Assembly: GCA_021295835.1 (NCBI GenBank)
Contig: JAGWBP010000006.1
Coordinates: 1-56,951, forward strand
Length of the DNA stretch: 56,951 bases
Reading direction: 5' to 3'
From: Gemmatimonadota bacterium
Lineage (GTDB): Bacteria > Gemmatimonadota > Gemmatimonadetes > Longimicrobiales > Gaopeijiaceae
Of this stretch, positions 17,489-25,582 are shown one piece after another. The notes under the pieces are model-generated. The model made no database searches, was not told the origin of the DNA, and saw only the letters and a program-made list of their open reading frames with translations. Within the stretch, counting starts at the first letter, position 1. Each line of letters begins with the position of its first letter. The translations under genes were made by a program, and so were the position numbers.

Positions 17489-18403
17489 TCATCCGACCGT
17501 CTCCCAGAGCTCCCCGAAGCGCATTGCCATGCGGGGGCCCGCCCCCTCGTCCTCGTGCTTGAAGAAGACGAACGCCTCTCGCCACCTGGTACGTCGGAGC
17601 GCCGCCGCCCACCCCTCCAGCTCCGCACGCGAGTAGCCCGGTCGACGTAGCCTTGCGTACCCGAAGGGGGCCGTCTCGACGATCGGTGGCTCGTTGTCGC
17701 CCGTGTCGGCGATGACGAGGGCCGACGCTGCGTCTGCCAAGGCCTGGTGAACCTCGTCGCTCTGCCAGCTCTCGTGGCGAAACTCGAAGGCGGCGCGCAC
17801 GGTGGCCGGTAGCAACGCCAGGAACTCCCGGAGCCGAACGACATCCGCCCGCAGGAAAGGCGGCAGCTGAAAGAGAATCGGCCCCATCCTGTCGCCCAGG
17901 CCGTCGGTGGCCGTACGGGTTAGGTACTCCAGCGGCCCTTCCGCATCCTTGAGCCGCTTCATGTGCGTGATCCTGCGACTGGCCTTCAGCACGAAGGAGA
18001 AGGACGCGGGCGTCTGCGAGGCCCACTTCTCCAGCATCTCGACCCGCGGCAGGCGGTAGAAGGTGCTGTTGATCTCGACGCTCGAGAGAGTGCGCGAGTA
18101 GTGTTCGAGCATGCGGGCGGGCGGAAGCTTCTCGGGGTAGAAGGTCCCCCGCCACTCCTTGTAGGAGAAGCCACTGGTGCCGGTCCGGAGGAGTGGCCGG
18201 AGAGAGTCGCGGCGCACCTCGCCGACCGCGCTCGCCCGGCACGCTCGGCAGCGGACTGTGACTCGGTCTCGTACGTAGGCGACATCGTCCCGTGGCCCGG
18301 CCCGGATGACGGAGCAGTTGGCTCCGCACCTGGGACACCTGGGTGGTGACGGCGCCGATGCAGCGCCAAGCAGCAGATCGCGCTCCTCCGCGGTGTAACT
18401 CAC
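17489..18403 (-). CDS. DUF72 (YecE-like) protein with N-terminal zinc ribbon
   Basis: From GTG 18403 the protein has 304 residues. Residues 23-55 carry CPRCGANC and CRAC, a zinc-ribbon pattern (Cys23, 26, 30, 52, 55). The DUF72 TIM-barrel begins near residue 73: RTGTSGFSYKEWRGTFYPEKLP, seen in pieces, then EINSTFYRLP, FVLKASRRITHMKRL, GPILFQLPP and AFEFRHESW. The family function is unknown; a nucleic-acid or base-excision role has been suggested for relatives. An ATG at 18451 would extend the protein into a dispersed repeat (18405-18461), so I prefer GTG. Neither start has a good ribosome-binding site. Confidence 0.88.
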   Translation of the reverse strand: MSYTAEERDLLLGAASAPSPPRCPRCGANCSVIRAGPRDDVAYVRDRVTVRCRACRASAVGEVRRDSLRPLLRTGTSGFSYKEWRGTFYPEKLPPARMLEHYSRTLSSVEINSTFYRLPRVEMLEKWASQTPASFSFVLKASRRITHMKRLKDAEGPLEYLTRTATDGLGDRMGPILFQLPPFLRADVVRLREFLALLPATVRAAFEFRHESWQSDEVHQALADAASALVIADTGDNEPPIVETAPFGYARLRRPGYSRAELEGWAAALRRTRWREAFVFFKHEDEGAGPRMAMRFGELWETVG

Positions 18404-18404
18404 C

Positions 18405-18461
18405 CAGCAGTCCGTGGACAATTCTCCCACGGCATTCGAGCGGCGCTGCATCTCCGCTGGA
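18405..18461 (+). repeat. Copy of dispersed palindromic repeat at DUF72 5' end
   Basis: The plus strand reads AGCAGTCCGTGGACAATT, then CTCCCACGG, then the conserved tail CGAGCGGCGCTGCATCTCC. This matches the left half of the element at 18793-18967. It begins two bases beyond the GTG start codon of the minus-strand DUF72 gene, so it replaces the native leader of that gene. Confidence 0.75.
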
Positions 18462-18589
18462 TCGCTCCCCTCGCCTGAAACTCCGACACCCCCTTAGCCA
18501 GTATCTTACCAGTCACCGAAGTCCCCCTATGGCGGGCCCGCAGCTGGTCGGGCGACAGCCATAACGAACAATGAGATAGGAGACTCCCG

Positions 18590-18796
18590 ATGGGAACCTT
18601 CAAGACTGCCTGCGCCGTGGCCGCCGCCGGTGTCGCCGGCCTCATAGCCCTCAAGCTCCTGGCCGCCCTGGCTCTACCCCTGCTCGGCATGCTCTTCGGA
18701 CTCCTTGGGCTCGCCCTCAAGGTCGGGCTGGTTGCCGGTGTCGGTTACCTGGTCTACCGTCTCGTGCGCCGCCGGCGGAGCGAGGCCCCTGCCTAG
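18590..18796 (+). CDS. 68-residue hydrophobic membrane protein
   Basis: ATG at 18590 has an AGGAG ribosome-binding site upstream. The product has two hydrophobic segments (about residues 8-35 and 36-60) of Ala/Leu/Gly, ending in a basic tail, VYRLVRRRRSEAPA, so a small inner-membrane hairpin is likely. No family is recognised. Its TAG stop codon lies inside the terminal CTAG of the repeat element that begins at 18793, so the insertion either supplied or targeted the stop codon. Confidence 0.7.
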   Translation: MGTFKTACAVAAAGVAGLIALKLLAALALPLLGMLFGLLGLALKVGLVAGVGYLVYRLVRRRRSEAPA

Positions 18797-18967
18797 CAGT
18801 CCGTGGACAAAATCCCACGGCAGGAGCGGCGATGCATCCAGGCTGGACCGCTTCGCTCTGCGTTGCTCCTCGGGCCAGTAGCGCTGCTATTCCCCTCTCG
18901 TCGCGCCTTGCCAGCCCGGTGCCTCGCCGCTCTCGGTGCTCGGCCGGCTTTATCAACGGACTGCTAG
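18793..18967. mobile_element. 175-bp REP/MITE-like element with terminal inverted repeats
   Basis: The left end CTAGCAGTCCGTGGACAAA (18793-18811) and the right end TTTATCAACGGACTGCTAG (18949-18967) are inverted repeats matching at 17 of 19 positions. Inside the left end CCGTGG and CCACGG can pair as a hairpin. The element has no coding capacity and sits between the 68-residue gene and waaA. The TAG stop codons of both flanking genes lie in its terminal CTAG. Related partial copies are at 18405, 21787, 37505, 39684 and 45365. It resembles REP/BIME or MITE elements that are moved by a transposase in trans; none is encoded here. Confidence 0.8.
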
Positions 18968-20226
18968 CGACCGAAGGAAGGCACATCGTCCAGCAGCTCG
19001 AGGATGCGGGCCGCCGCCCGCCGCGAGGCCCCACGATTGCTGTCCAGCACGCTCCGTCCCCGGCTCGCCACGGCGGCTGCGGCGTCGGGTTGTTGGATCC
19101 ACCTGGCAACTACCTCCATCGGGTCATCCGAGACTTCCACTCCCCCGGCTGCGACGAGCTCGTCCACGATCTCGGCGAAGTTCTCGTAGTGCGGCCCCAC
19201 AATGGTGGGCACGCCGGCGGCAATCGGCTCCAGCGGATTGGAGCCGCCCATCGGCACAAGGCTTCGGCCCACGAAGGCCGCGTCGGCGAGCCGGTAGGCT
19301 GCTGCGAGCTCGCCGATCGTGTCCAGGAGGAAGACTCTGGCCCCGGCACGCGGCTCGGCTCCGCCGACGGCAGCGCTGCGCCGGGGCATTTTGCTGGCCA
19401 GCCGCGCCACCTCGTCCCACCGCTCGGGGCGCCTCGGCGCCAGGAGGAGCTGGCAGCCCTCGGGGAGCGCCTCTACGAGCGCCTCCTCCTCGCCCGGGCC
19501 CGTCGATCCGGCAACGACTAGCGGACGGGAACGGTCGATCCCGAGCGCCGCAATCGACCGCACAGCCTCGGAGTCCACCGGGGCGGCGGAGCCAGCGTCC
19601 CACTTCAGGCTGGGAGCGACCAGGACGCGCTCGGCGGGCACCCCAAGCTCCACGAAGCGATCGCGGTAGAGCTCGCTCTGCGCCTGTACCTGGGCCAGAC
19701 CCCGCACCATCCGACGTGCGCCTCGCCTCCAGCGGCGATACCCGCGCCAGCTCCGCTCCGAGAGTCTCCCATTCACCACCACGACCGGGATGCGCCTCCG
19801 TGAGCACGCCGCCAGGAAAGACGGCCACAGCTCCAGCTCGGCGAGCACCACGAGTCGGGGGCGGAGCGCGTCCAGGAAGCGGTTCGCCATCCAGGTGAAA
19901 TCGAGCGGATAGCGCACGACCTCGTGGCGGCTCGCGTGCGTGCGCCTCGCCACCTCGGCCCCCGAGGTGGTGGTGGCGCTCACGACCATCTCGGGGCGGA
20001 CCTCCGACTCGGCGAGCGCCTCGACCAAGCGACCAAGGGCGACGTGCTCGCCTACGCTCACCCCATGCACAAGGACGCGCGGGCCAGACCCGCCTCGCCG
20101 GGGCGCGTCCACCCGGCCGCTCCGCTCACGGAGCGTCGTGAGGGCCTTGCGAAGGGAGAGTCGTCGCCGTAGCGCGTAGGCAACCACCCCGAAGCCCAGA
20201 ACTAGGTTGCGGAGCAAACCGGTCAT
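18964..20226 (-). CDS. waaA: 3-deoxy-D-manno-octulosonic acid (Kdo) transferase
   Basis: The 420-residue protein matches WaaA/KdtA throughout: an N-terminal membrane anchor (LLRNLVLGFGVVAYALRR), RVLVHGVSVGEHVALGRLVEAL with the catalytic Glu, VVVSATTTSGAEVA, VLAELELWPSFL, VVVVNGRLSERSWRGY, and the GT-B C-terminal half with LLDTIGELAAAYRLADAAFVG and NPLEPIAAGVPTIVGPH. It adds Kdo from CMP-Kdo to lipid A precursor at the inner membrane, so the cell makes lipopolysaccharide. The start codon overlaps an opposing ATG of the divergent glycosyltransferase region. The TAG stop lies in the right terminus of the repeat element. Confidence 0.95.
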   Translation of the reverse strand: MTGLLRNLVLGFGVVAYALRRRLSLRKALTTLRERSGRVDAPRRGGSGPRVLVHGVSVGEHVALGRLVEALAESEVRPEMVVSATTTSGAEVARRTHASRHEVVRYPLDFTWMANRFLDALRPRLVVLAELELWPSFLAACSRRRIPVVVVNGRLSERSWRGYRRWRRGARRMVRGLAQVQAQSELYRDRFVELGVPAERVLVAPSLKWDAGSAAPVDSEAVRSIAALGIDRSRPLVVAGSTGPGEEEALVEALPEGCQLLLAPRRPERWDEVARLASKMPRRSAAVGGAEPRAGARVFLLDTIGELAAAYRLADAAFVGRSLVPMGGSNPLEPIAAGVPTIVGPHYENFAEIVDELVAAGGVEVSDDPMEVVARWIQQPDAAAAVASRGRSVLDSNRGASRRAAARILELLDDVPSFGR

Positions 20227-20284
20227 GGCAGGAGGCGCCCGCTTAGATTCCGCGCATGGCGAGAGTCCGCAATCGACCCCTCGG

Positions 20285-21391
20285 GTGAGCGTTCTTCACC
20301 TCGAGACGGGTCGGCGCCTCTACGGTGGGGCGCTCCAGGTCCTCTACCTCGCACGGGGGCTCCAGGAGCGTGGCGTCGAATCGGTGGTCATCACGCCTAG
20401 GGGCTCCGAGGTGGCGTCGGAGGCGCGCAGGCGGTGGCTCCGCGTCGAGGAGTTTCCGTATCGGGGCGAGGGCGACCTGCTCGCGCTCCCACGCCTGGCC
20501 TGGCGCTTTAGCAGGCGCGACGTGCAGCTGGTGCACCTCCACTCGCGAAGGGGAGCGGACACCCTAGGGGCGGTTGCGGCGCGGCTGGCCCGCGCGCCGG
20601 TCGTCTTGACGCGCCGGGTCGAAAGCCCGGAGCCGGCATGGGTGGTCGGCACCAAATACAGACTCTGTCGCAGGGTGGTGGCTATCTCGGAGGCGGTCAG
20701 GGAGGTGCTCGACGAACAGGGAGTGCCAACCGACAAGATATCGCTCGTCCGTTCGGCTGTTGACCCCTCCGACTGGCAGGAACCGCTCTCGAGGGCCGAG
20801 CGCGATCGCGAATTCGACCTGCCGTCTGGGGTGCCAGCGGGCGCGATGGTGGCGCAGTTCATCCCGAGGAAGGGCCACTGGGTCCTGGTGGACGCGCTGG
20901 CGACGCTCAGGGGTAGGGGAGTGGCACCGCCGGCGATGGTGCTCTTTGGGAGGGGGCCGCTGGAGGGCAATGCGCGGAGCCTCGCCGAGGCGGCGGGCGT
21001 AGCCGACCTCATCCGCTTCGCTGGCTTCCGTTCGGACCTGCACCGGTGGCTCGGTAGCTTCGACCTCTGCGTGCACCCGGCGCTCAGCGAGGGGCTTGGC
21101 GTCGCCGCGTTGCAGGCTTGTGCGGCCGGGGTGCCGCTCGTGGCCGCACGGGCCGGCGGCCTGCCCGAGGTCGTCGGCCCGGAAGGGGCCGACACTCTCT
21201 GCCCCCCAGGGGACGCAGGAGCGCTGGCGACGGAGATTCAGGGCGTCCTGTCGGACCCGGAGGGCGCGAATGCCAGGGCGCAGCGCGCCCTCCGCCGGGT
21301 CGAGAGGCTCTTCTCGGTCGGCGAGATGGTGGAGCGCAACCTGGAGGTCTACCGGGAGGTGGTGGCGTCGAAGCGGCGTCCAGCGGAGTAG
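20285..21391 (+). CDS. GT4-type glycosyltransferase
   Basis: The GT-B fold starts at once from GTG 20285 (VSVLHLETGRRLYGGALQVLYLARGL, seen in pieces), with an alternative ATG at 20225 that would add 20 unstructured residues. Later motifs are LVHLHSRRGADTLG, VVAISEAVREVLDEQGVP and the donor-site segment CVHPALSEGLGVAALQACAAGVPLV, followed by GGLPEVVGPEGADTLCPPGD. It is divergent from waaA with only a short gap, so a role in lipopolysaccharide core or other surface glycan assembly is likely. Donor and acceptor sugars cannot be read from sequence. Confidence 0.88.
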   Translation: MSVLHLETGRRLYGGALQVLYLARGLQERGVESVVITPRGSEVASEARRRWLRVEEFPYRGEGDLLALPRLAWRFSRRDVQLVHLHSRRGADTLGAVAARLARAPVVLTRRVESPEPAWVVGTKYRLCRRVVAISEAVREVLDEQGVPTDKISLVRSAVDPSDWQEPLSRAERDREFDLPSGVPAGAMVAQFIPRKGHWVLVDALATLRGRGVAPPAMVLFGRGPLEGNARSLAEAAGVADLIRFAGFRSDLHRWLGSFDLCVHPALSEGLGVAALQACAAGVPLVAARAGGLPEVVGPEGADTLCPPGDAGALATEIQGVLSDPEGANARAQRALRRVERLFSVGEMVERNLEVYREVVASKRRPAE

Positions 21392-21458
21392 AGCGCCCGT
21401 ACCTGCGTAGGCGAGCAACCGGGACTGGGGCTTCCCATACCGCCGGTGGCGGGCGAAA

Positions 21459-21490
21459 TTGGGGGGCACGAACCACAACTCACCCCCCAA
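21459..21490 (+). promoter_or_regulatory. G6/C6 hairpin abutting the HU ribosome-binding site
   Basis: TTGGGGGG at 21459-21466 is exactly complementary to CCCCCCAA at 21483-21490, with a 16-nt loop. The Shine-Dalgarno AAGGAGG (21489-21495) begins inside the right arm. In the mRNA this stem would shield the upstream edge of the ribosome-binding site of the HU gene, so it is a candidate translational control element. Confidence 0.6.
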
Positions 21491-21500
21491 GGAGGCGGTC

Positions 21501-21785
21501 ATGAACAAGAACGAGATGGCCAAGAAGCTTGCAGCGAACACCGAGCTGACCCAGGCCCAAGCTGCCCAGGTGATCGACAAGATCTTCGATCCCGTCCACG
21601 GTCTAGTCGCCGACGAGCTAGGTGTCGGAGGCAAGGTTGCCATCGGTGGCTTCGGAACGTTCGAGGTCCGCGAGCGCGCTGCACGGATGGGGCGCAACCC
21701 GCATACCGGCGAGGAGCTCGCCATCCCTGCCAAGAAGTACCCGGCGTTCAAGGCCGCTAAGGGGCTGAAGGACCGCGTAGCCTAA
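21501..21785 (+). CDS. HU/IHF family DNA-binding protein
   Basis: ATG at 21501 follows a strong AAGGAGG. The 94-residue product is a typical HU monomer: N-terminal helices (MNKNEMAKKLAANTELTQAQ, then VIDKIFDPVHGLV), then GGKVAIGGFGTFEVRERAAR and the DNA-arm sequence MGRNPHTGEELAIPAKKYPAFKA in pieces, including the intercalating Pro of the RNP motif. It acts as a dimeric nucleoid protein that bends DNA. Expression may be controlled by the hairpin against its ribosome-binding site, and a repeat-derived hairpin follows the stop. Confidence 0.95.
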   Translation: MNKNEMAKKLAANTELTQAQAAQVIDKIFDPVHGLVADELGVGGKVAIGGFGTFEVRERAARMGRNPHTGEELAIPAKKYPAFKAAKGLKDRVA

Positions 21786-21786
21786 C

Positions 21787-21832
21787 GGCCCGTGGGCAGT
21801 CTCGCGCGTGGGAGGTATCTCCACGGGCTGCC
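21787..21832 (+). repeat. Repeat-derived hairpin after the HU gene
   Basis: GCCCGTGG just after the TAA stop pairs with CCACGGGC at 21821-21828. The right half, GTGGGAGGTATCTCCACGGGCTGCC in two parts, resembles the dispersed CCGTGG...CCACGG repeat in inverted orientation. It may double as a terminator-like hairpin for the HU mRNA, but there is no U-tract. Confidence 0.5.
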
Positions 21833-21886
21833 AGGGCTGCTCTTCGGTGCCGCCCGGGAAGCTGCCCCGGGGAGGAGAGATGTCCA

Positions 21887-22156
21887 TTGGACGAGTTCGC
21901 GACGCCCGCACTGATCGGTCAGGTCGTGGTGCTGGCTGGGGCTGTCTTCTTCGTCTGGGTGGCCTTTCGCGAGTGCGTGCGGGTCGCGATCAAGATTGCC
22001 GTGCCCGTCGGGATCCTCGCGGCCCTCGCGATCTGGAGCGGCCTGCTTGACGGGACGACGATCGGCGGAGCGCTGGCCTCGGTGGGGGAGGGCGTGGTCG
22101 CGGGCGTGCACTCGCTGGTGGAGTGGATCGCCGCTGCGGCGGCCAACATGAGCTGA
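21887..22156 (+). CDS. 89-residue membrane protein, uncharacterised
   Basis: TTG at 21887 is preceded by GGAGGAG at about nine bases. The product begins MDEFATPALIGQ, has a long hydrophobic stretch (VVVLAGAVFFVWVAF and VAIKIAVPVGILAALAIW) forming one or two membrane helices, and ends with a Gly/Ala-rich amphipathic helix (GALASVGEGVVAGVHSLVEW). No known family is apparent. It sits alone between the HU gene and a TonB receptor. Codon use matches the neighbourhood, so it is probably real despite its size. Confidence 0.55.
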   Translation: MDEFATPALIGQVVVLAGAVFFVWVAFRECVRVAIKIAVPVGILAALAIWSGLLDGTTIGGALASVGEGVVAGVHSLVEWIAAAAANMS

Positions 22157-22434
22157 TGCACGAGCGAGTGGGGCTGCGAGCCGCTCCAGGTACTTGGCAC
22201 GATCTCCGACAATGCGTTATCCTATAGCCCAGCTCGTCGCCGGTGGTTGGCTGCCAAGGGGGGCAGTGGACCGGGTGCGTGGCTCGCGCCGGTCTCTCCC
22301 GCTCACGGCCTGCCGGTCCTCCTGGCGTACCTCCCTGACATCGGGCCGCGCGTCCCCTCCAGGGTGTCGCCATGCGGAGCAAGGACCCGCTGGAAGGGCA
22401 CACTACACCAAGCGGTTTCAAAGGGGTAAGCAAC

Positions 22435-25425
22435 ATGAGATACGGAATGCTGCTCGCTGGTACCTGCCTAGCCGTGGCCCTGCCTGGTTCGGCCGAGGCG
22501 CAGGGCACGCTGACCGGGACGATAACAGAGGCCGAGAGCGGGACTCCGGTCGTCGGGGCCGAGATCACGCTGATCGAGATGAACATGGGCGCGAACTCGC
22601 TCGATGGGGGGCTCTTCGAGATTGTGGACATCCCCGCAGGCACGCACGACGTGGAAGTCCAGTTGCTCGGTTACCAGGCGGAGCGTCGCCAGGTGACGAT
22701 CGTGGACGGAGACGCCACCCAGCTCGACATCGCGCTGATGGTGAGCGTCGTCGAGCTGGAGGGGCTTGTGGCGGTGGGCACCCGGGCCCGGCCCAGGACC
22801 GTCACGGAATCACCGGTTCCGGTCGACGTGATCCCGGCGGCCGACATCGTCAGGCAGGGCGACAGCGACTTCGCCAACCTGCTGCGTAACGTGGTGCCGT
22901 CGTTCAACGTGAACACCCAGCCGATCAGCGACGCGGCCACCTTCGCGCGACCCGCCAACCTGCGCGGGCTCGCGCCCGATCACACGCTGGTCCTCGTCAA
23001 CGGGAAGCGGCGCCACCGCACGGCGGTCATCACTTGGTACGGCAACGGCCTTGCCGACGGCTCCCAGGGCCCCGACATCGCACTCATCCCCGGGATCGCC
23101 GTGGAGCAGGCCGAGGTGCTCCGCGACGGGGCGTCGGCGCAGTACGGCTCAGACGCGATTGCTGGGGTAATGAACTTCGTCCTCAAGAACGATCGCTCCG
23201 GTGGCTCGATCGAGGTCAAGTCGGGCGCCAACATCCTCGGCAAGACCAGCGAGCTCTTCGAGGAGGGCACTGTCCCGGGCGACGGCGAGATGTACACCCT
23301 GTCCGGCAACGTGGGTTTGCCGCTCGGGAAGACCGGTTTTGCGAACCTGGCCGGGGAGTTCGGCAACGCCTGGGCCACGGACCGCAGCGTGCAGCGTAAC
23401 GATGCGACCGCGCTGATCGGCGCCGGGAACACGAGCGTCCGCTCACCCGCGATGGTCTGGGGCTCGCCGCGGGTCACCGACGACATGAAGCTGTGGGGCA
23501 ACATGGGCTACGTGTTCGGCAGCGAAAAGCAGTTCTACTCCCACGGCAACTACGCGAGCAAGCAGGTCGAGGGCGGCTTCTACTTCCGCAACCCGGGCAC
23601 CCGCAGCGGCGTCTTCGGAACCAGCATGGACAGTACGCTAGTTGACGGGACACCGGTTGTTGACCCCGAAAATCCGGATGACACTCTGCAGGTCCCGATA
23701 TTATTGGTCGGCGACATGCTCGACGCGGCCGACGGAGTGCTGGACGGATCGGCGGGCTGCCCCGCAGTCCGGATTGACGGCAATGGGGTGGTACTCGACA
23801 AGGACGCGCTGGCCCAGGTCCTCGGCGATGCCAACTGCTTCCACTTCCGGAAGCTCTTCCCCGGGGGGTTCACCCCACAGTTCGGCGCGCACGTCCTGGA
23901 CGCGTCCATGGTTGTGGGGATCAAGGGGGCGGGCGACCGTCTCTCGTGGGACGTCAGCGCCAGCTGGGGCAAGTCCAACATGGACTTCTACATGTACAAC
24001 ACGGTCAACGCTTCGCTGGGGCCGGACCAGCCGTGCGCCGATGAGAGCAGGGATTTGTCCCACGTTGTCCCCACGGACCAGGGGTGCACGCCCTGGTTCG
24101 ACCCCGGGGTCTACGACCAGCAGGAGACGAACCTCAACCTGGACCTCTCCTACGCCCTTAGCGAGCGTCTCAACATCGCGGGCGGCGGCGAGTGGCGGAA
24201 CGAACGGTTCGTGATCGTGGAGGGGGACGAGGAGTCGTGGACCGAGGGTCCGCTCGCCAGCCAGGGCTTCACACCGGGCTCCAACGGCTTTACCGGCTTC
24301 GGGCCGCTTACGGCGCTGGATACGGCCCGCAGCAACTTCGCCGCCTACATGGATATGGAGTACCAGGGAGTGGACGACAAGTGGCTTGTGGATCTGGCCG
24401 GGCGCTTCGAGCAGTTCAGCGACTTCGGCTCCACGGTGAACGGCAAGCTTGCTGCTCGCGTGAGCGTCTCCGAACAGTTGGGACTGCGGACCAGCGCCAG
24501 CACCGGCTTCCGCGCGCCCACGCCGGGGCAGCAGAACGCCTTCAACGTCTCGACGATCTACGATCCCGCGATCATGGACCTGACCAACAACGGTACAATC
24601 CCCTCGACGTCTCCGTTGGCCTTGGAGTTCGGTGGCGAGCAGCTCAAGCCCGAGAAGTCCGTCAACTTCGCGCTGGGGGGCGTGTATGACGACGGGCCGC
24701 TGAGTCTCTCCATGGACTTCTTCCGGGTCGTTGTCTCGGACCGTCTGACGACTAGCGTCGACAAGCAGCTCACGCCGGAAGAAATCCAACAGCTCATTGA
24801 CGACGACATCATCCGGGAGGGTGGGGTGTTGGCCCGTTTCCGCTTCTTCATCAACGACTTCTCGACCACGACGACTGGAATCGATCTGGTGGGAGCTTAC
24901 GAGATTCGGGGCGCGGGCGGTTCAACCACCACCTGGTCCAGCGCGTGGAACTGGACCTCGACCGTAGTCACGAAATTCAACGAGACCACCCTCGACGAAC
25001 GCCGCATCAGGATCCTCGAGGAAGGTCTTCCCAACGTCCGCGGCAACGTCGCGGTCAACCGCACCTTCTCCGGCGGCATGCGCTTCCTGGCGCGCGCCAG
25101 CTACTGGGGCGGCTACTTCGACGGCGAGCAGCCGTACTACGATCCTGACGATCCCCATTACAGCCCTGGGGATCCCGAGTACGACGCGGACGACCCCAAG
25201 AAGCTGAAGACCATAGACTACCCGGCCCGTATCCTAGTCGACGTGGAAGCGGCCCGCACCTTCGCCGACAAGTGGACCCTCACGGTAGGAGCGCAGAACG
25301 TGCTGAACACCTATCCCGAGGAATACCCCGGCGCGGCGGCGGGCGTCGGCAACACGTACGGCCAGTTCACGCCCTTCGGATTCAACGGCGGCTTCTACTA
25401 CACCAGGCTGGGGTACTCCTGGTAG
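22435..25425 (+). CDS. TonB-dependent receptor with carboxypeptidase-regulatory-like domain
   Basis: ATG at 22435 starts a clear Sec signal (ending GSAEAQ). A CarboxypepD_reg-like domain covers about residues 23-105 (GTLTGTITEAESGTPVVGAE, LLGYQAERRQ). The plug follows with VPVDVIPAADIVRQ, LVLVNGKRRHRTAV, VEQAEVLRDGASAQYGSDAIAGVMNFVLK. The barrel includes SASTGFRAPTPGQQNAF, SVNFALGGVYDDGPLSLSMDFF and the terminal TPFGFNGGFYYTRLGYSW with an aromatic end. At 996 residues it is normal for the class. It imports an unknown ligand across the outer membrane using TonB energy. No partner gene is adjacent; a hairpin terminator follows at 25478. Confidence 0.95.
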   Translation: MRYGMLLAGTCLAVALPGSAEAQGTLTGTITEAESGTPVVGAEITLIEMNMGANSLDGGLFEIVDIPAGTHDVEVQLLGYQAERRQVTIVDGDATQLDIALMVSVVELEGLVAVGTRARPRTVTESPVPVDVIPAADIVRQGDSDFANLLRNVVPSFNVNTQPISDAATFARPANLRGLAPDHTLVLVNGKRRHRTAVITWYGNGLADGSQGPDIALIPGIAVEQAEVLRDGASAQYGSDAIAGVMNFVLKNDRSGGSIEVKSGANILGKTSELFEEGTVPGDGEMYTLSGNVGLPLGKTGFANLAGEFGNAWATDRSVQRNDATALIGAGNTSVRSPAMVWGSPRVTDDMKLWGNMGYVFGSEKQFYSHGNYASKQVEGGFYFRNPGTRSGVFGTSMDSTLVDGTPVVDPENPDDTLQVPILLVGDMLDAADGVLDGSAGCPAVRIDGNGVVLDKDALAQVLGDANCFHFRKLFPGGFTPQFGAHVLDASMVVGIKGAGDRLSWDVSASWGKSNMDFYMYNTVNASLGPDQPCADESRDLSHVVPTDQGCTPWFDPGVYDQQETNLNLDLSYALSERLNIAGGGEWRNERFVIVEGDEESWTEGPLASQGFTPGSNGFTGFGPLTALDTARSNFAAYMDMEYQGVDDKWLVDLAGRFEQFSDFGSTVNGKLAARVSVSEQLGLRTSASTGFRAPTPGQQNAFNVSTIYDPAIMDLTNNGTIPSTSPLALEFGGEQLKPEKSVNFALGGVYDDGPLSLSMDFFRVVVSDRLTTSVDKQLTPEEIQQLIDDDIIREGGVLARFRFFINDFSTTTTGIDLVGAYEIRGAGGSTTTWSSAWNWTSTVVTKFNETTLDERRIRILEEGLPNVRGNVAVNRTFSGGMRFLARASYWGGYFDGEQPYYDPDDPHYSPGDPEYDADDPKKLKTIDYPARILVDVEAARTFADKWTLTVGAQNVLNTYPEEYPGAAAGVGNTYGQFTPFGFNGGFYYTRLGYSW

Positions 25426-25477
25426 CGCACGAGATTGGGGCAGGCCGGCTGGAGGACGAGTCGGCATAGTGTCTCGG

Positions 25478-25508
25478 CGGCCCCGGGGACCGCGTGTCCT
25501 CGGGGCCG
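25478..25508 (+). terminator. Hairpin terminator after TonB receptor
   Basis: CGGCCCCGGGGA pairs with TCCTCGGGGCCG across a seven-base loop, with one mismatch. It lies about 50 bp after the receptor stop and between convergent genes, so it could end transcription from either side. No run of T follows. Confidence 0.6.
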
Positions 25509-25582
25509 CTCGATGTTAGGTCGGGTGGTGGTACTGCCCGGCGGGAACGTGACGGTGTTCCATCTGGCGGCGGTTGTGGGCG

